Shown here: positions 8,027 to 15,847 of the stretch, piece by piece
Layout: every line of letters begins with the position of its first letter
Numbering within the stretch: the first letter of the stretch is position 1
From: a virus
Length of the DNA stretch: 32,541 bases
Direction: 5' to 3' (one strand)
IMG/VR virus record: IMGVR_UViG_3300031672_000641
Span: 1-32,541 of that record
Program-made: the position numbers and the translations under genes
Notes under the pieces: generated by a model
Databases searched by the model: none
What the model was told of the DNA's origin: nothing
Seen by the model: only the letters and a program-made list of their open reading frames with translations

Positions 8027-8308
8027 TTGCCGTTCCTGCAAAAAGCCGGCGCGTTCCTGGCCGAGGCGCTCTGCGATCTGCGGCCCGACGGCGGAGCCGG
8101 CAAACCCAGTTTCGCGCGGATTTCACTCGCCGTGCTGCTGGCCTTCTCGCTGGGCTGGGTGACCGCGCTCACCATCTGGCACCGGGCGCTGCCGGACATT
8201 TCCGGCGTCGTCGGCTTCGTCAGCGCGTGGGGCGGCCTGGTTTATATGCCCAGCAAATTCGTTTCCGCCTGGCAAAACCGCGGGGCCGGCAAGGACTTCA
8301 GGGGCTGA
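8027..8308 (+). CDS. Two-helix membrane protein (93 aa), stop codon inside a repeat
   Basis: The frame opens with a TTG at 8027, 9 bp after the previous stop; no clear ribosome-binding site is visible, so the start is uncertain. Hydrophobic segments lie at about residues 32-51 (ISLAVLLAFSLGWVTALTIW) and 58-76 (ISGVVGFVSAWGGLVYMP), a size and topology compatible with a class II holin or related small phage membrane protein. The last residues (DFRG) and the TGA stop come from a GGGGCTGAAGCCCC hairpin, so the native C-terminus has probably been replaced. Confidence 0.6.
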   Translation: MPFLQKAGAFLAEALCDLRPDGGAGKPSFARISLAVLLAFSLGWVTALTIWHRALPDISGVVGFVSAWGGLVYMPSKFVSAWQNRGAGKDFRG

Positions 8309-8352
8309 AGCCCCGAAGTCCAAGCAGTTTTTTGTCGGAGCTGAAGCTCCGA
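8293..8352. repeat. Two family A hairpins
   Basis: A 29-bp palindrome at 8293-8321 (outer arms GGACTTC and GAAGTCC around AGGGGCTGAAGCCCC) and TCGGAGCTGAAGCTCCGA at 8335-8352. The first provides the stop codon of the upstream gene. The same two-hairpin order, with the same TTGTCGGAGCTG start, occurs at 2838-2892. Confidence 0.9.
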
Positions 8353-8375
8353 CCCCCGACCAAGAGAGGCGCTAA

Positions 8376-9095
8376 ATGCCTGTTGTAGCCACAACACGAT
8401 ACGGGACCGCCGGCGACGTGCTGAACCTGGCGCGGTCGATGATGAACGACCCGAACGCGGTCCTGTGGACCGACGCCATCCTGTTCCCCCTGCTGAACGC
8501 GGCTTACCGCTCGCTGCAGGAGGAGCTGGCGATCAACGGCGTCTCGCTCATGCGGACCAGCGCCGACGTCGATTTGCCGCTCCTCACGCTGAACGGCACA
8601 ACGCTTGCGCCCAATCCGCCGCGCATCGCCGACGACACCAGCCCGCAGCTCCCGACCGACCTCGTCGTTCCCTACACGATCGAGGAACAGGCCACCGGCT
8701 CGGACGACCTCTTCATCCCCATGGAGCGGCTCACCGGCCCGCTGCCCAATTTCGAGCCGATGGGGTACCTGCGCATCTGGAAATGGGAAACCGACCAGAT
8801 CGAGCTGGTCGGCGCCACGCGGGCCATTACCGTTCGCATTCATTACGAGCGGGCCCTGGGCGCGCTCGCCGCCGAAAGCGATCCCGTCGAAATCCCTTAC
8901 GCCACCGCCTCGATCGCATACGAAGTGGCGGCCTTCGCTGCCAGAAGCCGCGGCGCGCGCGAACTGGCCATCGACATGGAACAGGCGGCCAGCATGACGC
9001 GGCAAAGAATCATCGAGCGCTACACGCGCGCCCAGCAGTTCAAGGCGCGCCGCAGACGGCCTTACGGCGAACATCGCCGCGTCGTCTATTTGTAA
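8376..9095 (+). CDS. Head-tail adaptor-like protein (putative)
   Basis: A 239-aa protein whose N-terminus (GTAGDVLNLARSMMNDPNAV, then WTDAILFPLLNAAYRSLQEE) follows the helical pattern of phage adaptor or connector proteins that bind below the portal. The middle is a beta-rich domain and the C-terminus a helical, very basic tail (RRRPYGEHRR). The ribosome-binding site GAGAGG is 7 bp before the ATG. Its place after capsid-region genes fits an adaptor role. The family name is inferred from pattern and order. Confidence 0.62.
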   Translation: MPVVATTRYGTAGDVLNLARSMMNDPNAVLWTDAILFPLLNAAYRSLQEELAINGVSLMRTSADVDLPLLTLNGTTLAPNPPRIADDTSPQLPTDLVVPYTIEEQATGSDDLFIPMERLTGPLPNFEPMGYLRIWKWETDQIELVGATRAITVRIHYERALGALAAESDPVEIPYATASIAYEVAAFAARSRGARELAIDMEQAASMTRQRIIERYTRAQQFKARRRRPYGEHRRVVYL

Positions 9096-9122
9096 GAGCG
9101 CGGAAAAACGCGGAGATTCCCA

Positions 9123-9150
9123 GGGCCGGCTGCGCCGGCCCGCAATGACA
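9123..9150 (+). repeat. Family F hairpin with CGCAATGACA tail
   Basis: GGGCCGGCTGCGCCGGCCC followed by CGCAATGACA. A longer copy lies at 10124-10159, and degenerate relatives in the portal gene (898-957) and near 20090-20140. The tail, rather than the stem sequence, is the conserved part. Confidence 0.75.
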
Positions 9151-9251
9151 ACGGCGCAGCGGTGGCACGCGCGTCTCGCCTGTGACGAGGCACCGGCAAG
9201 ATCCCGGGGCCAGGCAAACAACCTCGAAAAGTCGGAGGCGGAAAATTCACG

Positions 9252-9296
9252 ATGAGACAAATCCGATACATTCACTCGCGGCGGGATTCCCGCTAA
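9252..9296 (+). CDS. Possible 14-aa leader peptide
   Basis: An ATG with a good purine-rich site (GGAGGCGG, 9 bp upstream) opens a 14-codon frame, MRQIRYIHSRRDSR, that stops 5 bp before the ATG of the next gene. That next ATG has no ribosome-binding site of its own, so translation may be coupled through the leader. It could equally be chance. Confidence 0.3.
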   Translation: MRQIRYIHSRRDSR

Positions 9297-9301
9297 CGCA
9301 T

Positions 9302-9649
9302 ATGGCGAGACGAACGATTTGCCTGGTTGGACCTTCCTGGACCCGCTCGCGGGCCGTCGAACGCGATTGCGGCGGACGCGAGCACCGTCATATCGACGAA
9401 CGCGAGGCCCGCGCGCTCGTGCGGCGCGGCGAGGCGATCTGGCTCGCCGGCGGCATTCGGCGCGGCCGCCTGATGCCCGGCAGCATCTTGCAGGACAAGG
9501 TGGAACGGCAGCAGACGGTCAACCGGCTCTCGATCGAAGTCGGCGAGACGCACGCCATGATGATCTACCAAGGCAATCGCATCGCGGTCCAGATGCTCGA
9601 AGAGATCCGGCGCACCCCGGCGCACGTCGCCCCGAGGGTGCATGGCTGA
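9302..9649 (+). CDS. Unrecognised phage protein (115 aa)
   Basis: A 115-aa, Arg-rich protein starting MARRTICLVGPSW. The first half looks globular (ERDCGGREHRHIDEREARAL), and the second half is a predicted long helix (LQDKVERQQTVNRLSIEVGE). The ATG at 9302 is not preceded by a ribosome-binding site; an upstream 14-aa ORF may couple its translation. The 3' end overlaps the next gene by 8 bp. Function is unknown. A virion-assembly or packaging accessory role is possible from context only. Confidence 0.6.
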   Translation: MARRTICLVGPSWTRSRAVERDCGGREHRHIDEREARALVRRGEAIWLAGGIRRGRLMPGSILQDKVERQQTVNRLSIEVGETHAMMIYQGNRIAVQMLEEIRRTPAHVAPRVHG

Positions 9650-10109
9650 GCAAGCATCCTTCTTCGGGGCCGCGTGGCCCAGCGCCCCGCCGCTGCCGTT
9701 CCCGACGGACACCGAAAACCACGGAGAGATTCCTGCCGCCTTCACCGAAGTTTCGGCGGGCGGGAGCGCCCGCGCCGCGCAAAACGGCCTTCGGCCAGGC
9801 CCGGTGGCAAGCAAAGAAGCGGCGGCAAGCGAACCCGCGGCGGCAAGCGCGGCGGAAAAGCGGCGCGCCTACAACCGCGAATACATGCGGGCCTGGCGCC
9901 AGCGCAACCTCGAACACTACCGCGCCAAGAACCGCGAATATCAGCGCCGGACGGCCCGGCGGCGCAAGCTGCGCCGCATCGCGCAAGCCGCCGCGAACGC
10001 TCAGGCGCTGTGCGCGTTCGGCTGCGGGCGCCCGGCCACGCAGACGGCCGAACGGATCGACCCGCGCACCTGGAAACCGTACCGGGTTCCCTACTGCGGC
10101 CACTGCTGA
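9642..10109 (+). CDS. Basic HNH-like or zinc-binding phage protein (putative)
   Basis: A 155-aa protein overlapping the previous gene by 8 bp. Residues about 78-110 are a basic helix (NREYMRAWRQRNLEHYRAKN) of the kind that precedes HNH or zinc modules in small phage DNA-binding proteins. The C-terminus has CAFGC and a terminal YCGHC, enough Cys/His for one zinc site. No complete HNH catalytic triad can be made out. Residues about 29-41 (EIPAAFTEVSAGG) are translated family E repeat. The low-complexity Ala/Ser stretch after it also looks acquired. Confidence 0.6.
   Translation: MAEQASFFGAAWPSAPPLPFPTDTENHGEIPAAFTEVSAGGSARAAQNGLRPGPVASKEAAASEPAAASAAEKRRAYNREYMRAWRQRNLEHYRAKNREYQRRTARRRKLRRIAQAAANAQALCAFGCGRPATQTAERIDPRTWKPYRVPYCGHC
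9728..9760 (+). repeat. Family E repeat inside a gene, copy 2
   Basis: A 33-bp element with the GCCTTCACCGAAGTTTCGG core, read as IPAAFTEVSAG. This is the same frame and orientation in which the minus-strand copy in the initiator gene (28539-28570) is read. Confidence 0.85.
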
Positions 10110-10123
10110 CGGCCGAACGGCGG

Positions 10124-10159
10124 ATTGCTCGCCCCGGCTGCGCCGGGGCTCGCAATGAC
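10124..10159 (+). repeat. Family F hairpin, long copy
   Basis: ATTGCTC, then the palindrome GCCCCGGCTGCGCCGGGGC (10131-10149), then TCGCAATGAC. It fills most of the short gap before a tiny membrane-protein gene. Confidence 0.8.
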
Positions 10160-10198
10160 CAGCCTTGACTAGCCAGTCCGGATAGGAGGGCACACCCC

Positions 10199-10297
10199 AT
10201 GGAAATCATGTTTGCCGTCGCGGCATCGCTATTCTGGCTGCTCGCGCTGTTTGCCGGCGCCATCCTCGCCGCATGGCCGGCGTGGAGGGGGAAATAA
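10199..10297 (+). CDS. Tiny membrane protein (32 aa)
   Basis: An ATG preceded by ATAGGAGGGC opens a 32-codon frame that is nearly all one membrane helix (FAVAASLFWLLALFAGAILA) with a short basic end (WRGK). It stops 2 bp before the next ATG, and its last codons supply that gene's ribosome-binding site (GGAGGGGG). Spacing, ribosome-binding site and coupling support a real gene despite its size. Function is unknown. Confidence 0.6.
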   Translation: MEIMFAVAASLFWLLALFAGAILAAWPAWRGK

Positions 10298-10299
10298 CC

Positions 10300-10473
10300 A
10301 TGGCCGTGATCGTGAACTTGGGCGGCGAGCCTGCTCCTGCGCGCGCGACGAACCTCGATCCCGTCTCCGCGCCGCCCGTGCCGCCGCCCAAACCCTCCCG
10401 CTGGTGGATCTGGGTGATCGTGGCCGCCGCGCCCGCGATCGCCGCGGGCATCTGGCTCTGGCTGCGGTTTTGA
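10300..10473 (+). CDS. Small C-tail-anchored membrane protein (57 aa)
   Basis: It starts 2 bp after the preceding stop, with GGAGGGGG upstream. The N-terminal half is soluble and Pro/Ala-rich (SAPPVPPPKPSR). Residues 34-57 form one membrane helix rich in Trp (WWIWVIVAAAPAIAAGIWLW) reaching the C-terminus. With the preceding gene it makes a two-gene membrane unit just before the tail-spike-like gene. Confidence 0.62.
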   Translation: MAVIVNLGGEPAPARATNLDPVSAPPVPPPKPSRWWIWVIVAAAPAIAAGIWLWLRF

Positions 10474-10482
10474 GGCCCCGAT

Positions 10483-10508
10483 AGGGCGGGGACCAGCCCG
10501 CCCCTTAC
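10483..10508 (+). repeat. Family C hairpin
   Basis: GGGCGGGGACCAGCCCGCCC followed by CTTAC, about 10 bp after the stop of the small membrane-protein gene. The remainder of the gap to 10633 shows no gene. Confidence 0.8.
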
Positions 10509-10633
10509 AAACCCATCGCGCCAGGCGCAGATCGGATTTGAATGCGAATGGGAACGGAGTCATGCTCGGAAGGGCGCCGCGTCCATCGGCGGCTCTGAAG
10601 CGAAAGCGAGAGAGGGAACAAAGGAGATTTATC

Positions 10634-13222
10634 GTGCAATCGGAAGACAAAGTGATTTGTCCGGGACGCGCCGCGCGGCCCGGCCTGATGGGCTTGGCGT
10701 TCGCGCTGGCCTGCCTGCTGGCCGTGGGGGCGCGGGCGCAAGGCGTGCGGTACGACAATATCGTGCTCGGCCCGCGCGGAACGCCCGTCGCCGCGGCCCA
10801 GATCGCCGTCTGCACGGCGGCGGCCGTGCGCACCACCGCTCCCTGTTCGCCGCTCGCGCAGATCTACTCCGATCAGGCGCTCTCGCAGCCGCTGGCCAAC
10901 CCGTTCCAGGCCGATTCGCTCGGCAATTACGGCTTCTGGGCCCAGCCGGGCCACTACGTCGTCCAGCTTTACGGCACCGGGCTGACGACGCGGGCGATGG
11001 ACGTCTTTTTGGCCTGCGACCCGTCCAACTGCTCGATGACCTCGGCCACGTTTTCCTCGATCACCGCCGGCACCCTGAATCTGACCGGCTCGCTGACCGT
11101 CAACGGGCGCAGCGTCGCCACCGAGCCGGCGCCCAACGACGCCGTGCAGTACGTTTCGCCCAGCGGCAACGATTCGAGCGACGGCCTGAGCTGGGGCACG
11201 GCGAAGCAGACCATCTACGCCGCCTGGAACACGCTCTACGCCATCAACGGCGGCTCGCCCTCCTACGTCAACGGCAACGGGGGAACCATCTACGTCGCGG
11301 CGAACGCCTCTTGCGGCGGCCCCGTCGCCGGCCAGGGCTTATGGATCATGGGATCGAGCGACCCGAATTGGAATGGCGGCAGCGTGCCGACCGGCTGGGT
11401 GAAAGACATGCCGGTGCGCATCGTCGGCGTGGGCACCAATTCCTGGATCTCGAACGCGCCGGGACCGTCCGTCCTCGTGAACTGCGGCTCGGGCGCTTCG
11501 GCGAATCTGCCCTCGCTCTGGATTTCCGGCACCGGCGCCCCCAAGCAGTTCGACAATCTCGATTTCCAGGGAGCCAGCGGCGGCGCCTATCAATCCATGC
11601 GCATCGGCATCGACTCGAACGGCGTCTACAACACCAACAGCGGGGCCGTCGGCCTGACCTTCAACAACGACCAGTTCGACCCTTCCAGCAACGCCGGCGG
11701 CGGCCCGACCGTCGACATCGGCTCGAACGTCTTCAACATCTGGTTCAACAACGACATGATTCAGGCCGATACCGCCGCGCCGGGAGGAACCGACCAGCAT
11801 CAGGCGATGGTCATCAACGGCGGCGGCGGAAATTGCACGCAGCCGGGATTGATCTTCATCCGCAACATGCATCTGAACGCCGGAAACCTCAAGTACCACA
11901 CGGAGAGCTGCCAGAACGGCGGCTCCATCTACATCAACGGCCTGGTCACCGAGAATCAGAACGACGGGCACGGCGCGGTGGAACTGACCGAAGAGTCGCC
12001 CTACGGAATATATAGCATTCAAAACGTCATCGTCGCCGACGCGAACCCTTCCAGCCCGAGCGTGGAAGTCGATCAAGCTTCCCCCGGAACGCTTCAGAAC
12101 ACGGATGCGCTGCCCAGCGGCGGGAATCCATCAGCGCCAGGCTATATCAATGGCGGCGAGTCTGGCTACTATGGACCTAATGATGCCGAGGAACCGTCAG
12201 CGACAAGTAATTACGGCTTCCGGTATGGAAAGGTCTGGGGACAGAGCGATGCCGCCCGGCGGCTATTCGGTTTGACGGAAAGCCCCTGGCCTAATATTGC
12301 GCACTTCTTGCCGTCATCTTGGACGAACGCGACTGAGACGGCGGTTGTCGATCCAACCGGATCGACGTTTGCAGGACAATCTACTGGCTCGCCTTACTTC
12401 TACGATGCAACCGGGAGCTACGCCGCGGGCGACTTCATCATAGCCGGTGGCTGGTACCGGGTGCCCAGCAAGACGGGTATTTCCGGGTTGAATCCATTTG
12501 GGATCGCATTCTGGGGTGGCGGCGGCTGCCAGATGCAGCCACTCGATAAATCTTCCGCGCCGAACAATGGAGAGAGCTTCGGCCTGGAAAGTTACGCCGG
12601 GGATGGACAATGGACCTGGGCTTCGGCGGCTTTCGTCGTCACCACGGGCGGCGCTTCATGCGAGCTTAGGTTTCAGGCGAACATGCACAACGCCACGACG
12701 GGCTTAATATACTACGCGCCCGTCCTCGACCACATTCCGGCGACGGCGGTTGCGTCCTATAGCGAAGCCGCCGATTTGGCCATGACTCTCGCGCCGTATC
12801 CGAGCACGCTTTCCGGTCTCGCCGATTCGACCCTGCCCGGCCATCCGATCGCCTTCGGCGGCTCGGGCGACAGCTACCTGGCCACCATCGACCACTCCGC
12901 GCTCACCTCGAATCAGACCTATACTCTGCCCGCTTCGGGCGGCACGGTGGGCGTCGCCGTTGGCCAGGCCACGGTTTCAGGACCAACCGCGACGATCAGC
13001 GCCGGAGCGTGCGCGGCCACGGTCACTACGGCGGTCGCGGGCGTCACGACGGGCATGACGATTCTCGCGACGCCCAGCGCCGACCCGGCCGCGGCCGGCT
13101 ACAAGAGCCTGACCGTCTACTGGTTCCCGACGGCGGGAAACGTGAATCTGGAAGTCTGCAATCCTTCTTCTTCGAGCGTCACTCCCGGCGCGCTCGGCTT
13201 CAACGTCCGCGCGATCGAATAG
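10634..13222 (+). CDS. Beta-helix tail spike or fibre-like protein with secretion signal
   Basis: An 862-aa protein. The GTG at 10634 is preferred over an upstream TTG because AAGGAG lies 8-9 bp before it and because it opens directly into a Sec-type signal: hydrophobic core GLMGLAFALACLLAV and cleavage motif ARA-Q at residue 35. After about 80 residues of beta structure comes a parallel beta-helix-like region. It begins YVSPSGNDSSDGLSWGTAK, as in pectate-lyase-fold tailspikes and secreted polysaccharide-binding proteins, and continues with Gly/Asn-rich coils to about residue 490. Residues about 495-710 come from visibly lower-GC DNA. The C-terminus (SGPTATISAGACAATVT onward) resembles end domains of other phage fibres. 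It is likely a receptor-binding protein or depolymerase; no catalytic residues were identified. Confidence 0.68.
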   Translation: MQSEDKVICPGRAARPGLMGLAFALACLLAVGARAQGVRYDNIVLGPRGTPVAAAQIAVCTAAAVRTTAPCSPLAQIYSDQALSQPLANPFQADSLGNYGFWAQPGHYVVQLYGTGLTTRAMDVFLACDPSNCSMTSATFSSITAGTLNLTGSLTVNGRSVATEPAPNDAVQYVSPSGNDSSDGLSWGTAKQTIYAAWNTLYAINGGSPSYVNGNGGTIYVAANASCGGPVAGQGLWIMGSSDPNWNGGSVPTGWVKDMPVRIVGVGTNSWISNAPGPSVLVNCGSGASANLPSLWISGTGAPKQFDNLDFQGASGGAYQSMRIGIDSNGVYNTNSGAVGLTFNNDQFDPSSNAGGGPTVDIGSNVFNIWFNNDMIQADTAAPGGTDQHQAMVINGGGGNCTQPGLIFIRNMHLNAGNLKYHTESCQNGGSIYINGLVTENQNDGHGAVELTEESPYGIYSIQNVIVADANPSSPSVEVDQASPGTLQNTDALPSGGNPSAPGYINGGESGYYGPNDAEEPSATSNYGFRYGKVWGQSDAARRLFGLTESPWPNIAHFLPSSWTNATETAVVDPTGSTFAGQSTGSPYFYDATGSYAAGDFIIAGGWYRVPSKTGISGLNPFGIAFWGGGGCQMQPLDKSSAPNNGESFGLESYAGDGQWTWASAAFVVTTGGASCELRFQANMHNATTGLIYYAPVLDHIPATAVASYSEAADLAMTLAPYPSTLSGLADSTLPGHPIAFGGSGDSYLATIDHSALTSNQTYTLPASGGTVGVAVGQATVSGPTATISAGACAATVTTAVAGVTTGMTILATPSADPAAAGYKSLTVYWFPTAGNVNLEVCNPSSSSVTPGALGFNVRAIE

Positions 13223-13224
13223 CG

Positions 13225-13623
13225 GTGCCGCCCAAATGCAACAGCCCGGCAAAGCCGGGCGCGAAAAAATCGCGTCCCCTCGCCAAGGCGGCGACGGCCG
13301 GGAGCGCGTCCGGAAAAACCACGCTCGCCGAAGCCAGCCGCGACCGGCTCGCCAAGCCCGCGCTCGATCCGGCGCTGTGGAGCGAATTCGAAGAGGCGAC
13401 CGGCGAGCGCGTCGATCCCGCCAGCCCGCCAACCTGGGCGGAAATGATCGCGGCCAAGCAGGCGCGCCGCGCCGCCACCAGCGAGAACGGCACGCGCGAC
13501 GCCAAGGAACTGCGCGAAGCGGCCGAGGGATCGAAAAACGATTCGGCGCGCGTCGCGTTTCTGATCAGCCTCGACGGGCTGCCCGGAACCAACGCGGTGA
13601 CGGGCAAGAGTTCATCGTCCTGA
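13225..13623 (+). CDS. Possible terminase small subunit (132 aa)
   Basis: It starts with a GTG 2 bp after the tail-spike stop. The N-terminal 30 residues are Lys/Pro/Ala-rich and the rest is helical and charged (DPALWSEFEEATGERVDPAS, then EMIAAKQARRAATSENGTRD). It is two genes upstream of the terminase large subunit, where small terminase genes commonly lie. I cannot see the N-terminal helix-turn-helix typical of that family, so the assignment is positional. The open frame extends upstream inside the previous gene, but only the part after 13224 is credible. Confidence 0.45.
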   Translation: MPPKCNSPAKPGAKKSRPLAKAATAGSASGKTTLAEASRDRLAKPALDPALWSEFEEATGERVDPASPPTWAEMIAAKQARRAATSENGTRDAKELREAAEGSKNDSARVAFLISLDGLPGTNAVTGKSSSS

Positions 13624-13696
13624 GCAATTCCCGGACCGCGCCCCGGCCAACGGCGCCTCATAGATGCCCGCGCCACCCGGAAAAAAGAGGATACGC

Positions 13697-13924
13697 ATGA
13701 AGCATTGGATCCAAAACGCCGTCAAGCGCCCCGGCGCGCTCACGCGCAAGGCGCGCCGCCTGCGCGAGACGCCGATGCAGTTCGCCGAAACGCACGCCCA
13801 CGCGCCGGGCCTGGCGGGCCGCGAGGCCCGCTTCGCCCTGGTCGCCCAGGGCAAGCCCATACCACCGGCCAAACGGGCGGGCCGCCGCCTGGCGCTCTTG
13901 CCGCGCGCCGCCGCGAGGCGGTAG
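13697..13924 (+). CDS. Small basic phage protein of the WIxxAVKRPGAL type (75 aa)
   Basis: The ATG at 13697 follows AAAAGAGG. The N-terminus MKHWIQNAVKRPGALTRKA matches a pattern I associate with small basic proteins in many phage structural operons; their function is not established. The protein is very basic, with an Arg-rich C-terminus. Its TAG stop abuts the ATG of the terminase gene directly (13924/13925), implying coupled translation. An upstream in-frame ATG at 13664 has a poorer leader. Confidence 0.65.
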   Translation: MKHWIQNAVKRPGALTRKARRLRETPMQFAETHAHAPGLAGREARFALVAQGKPIPPAKRAGRRLALLPRAAARR

Positions 13925-15373
13925 ATGACGGCCCTATCCCCGCAGGTAAGGCTGCTCGCCGAGCTGTTCCAGCCGACGCCGAAGCAGCGGGAATTTCTCG
14001 AGGCCGTCGCCCAAAAGCGGTTCGTGCTCTACGGCGGCGCGATGGGCGGCGGAAAGAGCTACATCCTGCGCTGGTGGCTGCTGCTCTATTTGCTCCAGTT
14101 GCACGAAGCGGGCATCGACGGCGCCACCGCCGGCCTGTTCTGCGAGGATTATCCCGCGCTCGAGGACCGGCACATTCACCGCATCCTGGCCGAATTCCCG
14201 CCCGAGCTCGGCGAGCTGCGCCGCGGCGCGACGCGCGAGTTCCGCCTGCGGCCCGAACTGGGCGGCGGCCGCATCCTGCTGCGCAACCTGGACGACCCGT
14301 CGAAGTATCAATCGACCGAATTCGCCGCCATCGCCGTCGATGAGCTGACCAAGAACCAGCGGCGCACGTTCGATTTCCTGCGCACGCGCCTGCGCTGGCG
14401 CGGCGTCGCGCGGCCCCGATTCGCCGCGGCGACCAATCCCGGCGGCGCGGGGCACGGCTGGGTGAAGAAGCTGTGGATCGACCGCAAGTTTCCCCCGGAG
14501 CTGGCCCGGCTCGCCGGTGAGTTCGCCTTCGTTCCCGCGCGCGCCGGGGACAATCCGCACTTGACCGAAAGCTATTACGAGGATCTGAAAACGCTGCCGC
14601 CCGAGCTCTCGCGCGCCTACGCCGAGGGCGATTGGAACATTTTCGCCGGCCAGTTCTTCGACGTGTGGGACCCGGCGCGGCACCTGGTCCGCTCCGAAGA
14701 GATCGGGCTCGAGCCGTGGTGGCCGCGCTGGATCTCGATCGACTGGGGATTCGCGCACAATTCGGCCGTTTACTGGCACGCCTGGAACGGCCAGACCGTT
14801 TACACCTATCGCGAGCTGGTGGAAAACCGCCTGACGCCGCGCGAGCTGGCCTTCAAGATCGCCGAACGCTCCGAGGGCGAAAAAATCGAGGACGTCTACC
14901 TGAGCCACGACGCCTTCGCCCGCAAGACCGACGAGAAAACCGCGGCGCGGCAGATGGCCGAAATCTTTGCCGAACGCAAGCTGCCGCCGCCCAGGCCGTC
15001 CGACACCGACCGCAAGGGCGGCTGGATGCTCATGTATCAAATGCTGCGCGAGGACAAGTGGCTCGTCGCCGATAGCTGCCCGGCCCTGGCCGCCTGCATC
15101 CCCGCGATGGTGCGCGACGAACGCGACATCGAGGACGCCGCCAAAACCGAAGGCGACGATCCCGCCGACGCCGCCCGCTACGGCCTGAAGGGACGCTTCG
15201 GCCACGCCGTGAAATCGCGCCAGGAGCGTTTGGCCGAACACATCACCTCGCCCGACCCAACCGTGCGCGCCATTCAGGCGCAGAAGGCGAATGCCGAGCA
15301 AGCGCGCAGAGACGCGCCCGCCGCGGCGCGCCGTCCGCGCCACCGCTGGCTGCTCCCTTCGCAGCAACGGTAG
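13925..15373 (+). CDS. terL: Terminase large subunit
   Basis: A 482-aa packaging motor and nuclease. The ATPase domain has a Walker A-type loop GGAMGGGKS (residues 37-45), Walker B at about 134-140 (AAIAVDE, with Asp139 and Glu140) and a coupling motif TNPGG at 170-174. The RNase H-like nuclease domain shows acidic residues in place: Asp273 (ISIDWGF), Asp329 (LSHDAF) and an Asp pair near 412-415 (DPADAARYG). The protein cleaves concatemeric DNA and drives it through the portal. It begins immediately after the stop of the small basic gene. The C-terminus is basic. Length and motif order are normal for the family. Confidence 0.93.
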   Translation: MTALSPQVRLLAELFQPTPKQREFLEAVAQKRFVLYGGAMGGGKSYILRWWLLLYLLQLHEAGIDGATAGLFCEDYPALEDRHIHRILAEFPPELGELRRGATREFRLRPELGGGRILLRNLDDPSKYQSTEFAAIAVDELTKNQRRTFDFLRTRLRWRGVARPRFAAATNPGGAGHGWVKKLWIDRKFPPELARLAGEFAFVPARAGDNPHLTESYYEDLKTLPPELSRAYAEGDWNIFAGQFFDVWDPARHLVRSEEIGLEPWWPRWISIDWGFAHNSAVYWHAWNGQTVYTYRELVENRLTPRELAFKIAERSEGEKIEDVYLSHDAFARKTDEKTAARQMAEIFAERKLPPPRPSDTDRKGGWMLMYQMLREDKWLVADSCPALAACIPAMVRDERDIEDAAKTEGDDPADAARYGLKGRFGHAVKSRQERLAEHITSPDPTVRAIQAQKANAEQARRDAPAAARRPRHRWLLPSQQR

Positions 15374-15443
15374 GCCCGGCGGGCGTCTCGCCTGTGGCCG
15401 CGCCCACGCCAAACGCCAAAAGCGCAGCCTCACCCAATTTCCA

Positions 15444-15464
15444 GGCGGGGCAACCCCGCCCCTA
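15444..15464 (+). repeat. Short family C hairpin that borders a ribosome-binding site
   Basis: GGCGGGGCAACCCCGCC followed by CCTAG. The repeat's 3' edge runs directly into TAGGAG, which serves as the ribosome-binding site of the gene starting at 15475. Confidence 0.75.
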
Positions 15465-15474
15465 GGAGAAAACC

Positions 15475-15846
15475 ATGCCGAATTACAACGCGCAAGATCC
15501 GCCCAACTCGATCTACCCGGGCGTCGCCATTTACCTGTTCGACGCCGAAACGCCCACCCCGCCGCAGGCCAGCCAGCAGGTTGCCCTGGCCGGCGCCTAC
15601 GACGGCGCGGCGGGAACGCCGCAGGACGTTCGCGTGGACATCACCTACGCGTCGGCCCCGTCGGCCGTCTCGGTCGAGGTACAAACTTCGATCGACGACG
15701 CGGATGCGAACTACGTCACCGAATACACGTCGAGCAACACGGCCGGCGAGTCGGTGAAGCTGAGCGCGCTGAAGGCCAGGTTCCTCCGCGTCAAGCTTTC
15801 GAGCCAAACCGGCGGCGGAGCCATCACGGCGGAGGTGCTGCGCTAA
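15475..15846 (+). CDS. Small beta-rich virion-type protein (123 aa)
   Basis: TAGGAG lies 8 bp before the ATG. The protein looks all-beta (VRVDITYASAPSAVSVEVQT, then SVKLSALKARFLRVKLSSQT) with no Cys and few charged clusters, typical of decoration, fibre-base or small tail proteins. Its 3' end carries the ribosome-binding site (GGAGGTG) of the next gene, a propeller-type tail protein, and they are one base apart. It may be a partner of that fibre. Confidence 0.62.
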   Translation: MPNYNAQDPPNSIYPGVAIYLFDAETPTPPQASQQVALAGAYDGAAGTPQDVRVDITYASAPSAVSVEVQTSIDDADANYVTEYTSSNTAGESVKLSALKARFLRVKLSSQTGGGAITAEVLR

Positions 15847-15847
15847 C

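Noticed and set aside
10657-12015. Arg-rich plus-strand frame overlapping the tail-spike gene
   Set aside because: Plus-one shadow of the spike frame; extremely Arg-rich, no domain pattern.
13934-15433. Long minus-strand frame (499 codons) opposite the terminase gene
   Set aside because: It mirrors the terminase reading frame in high-GC DNA; the product is Arg/Gly/Ala/Val/Leu-biased without motifs, while the plus strand has clear ATPase and nuclease motifs.
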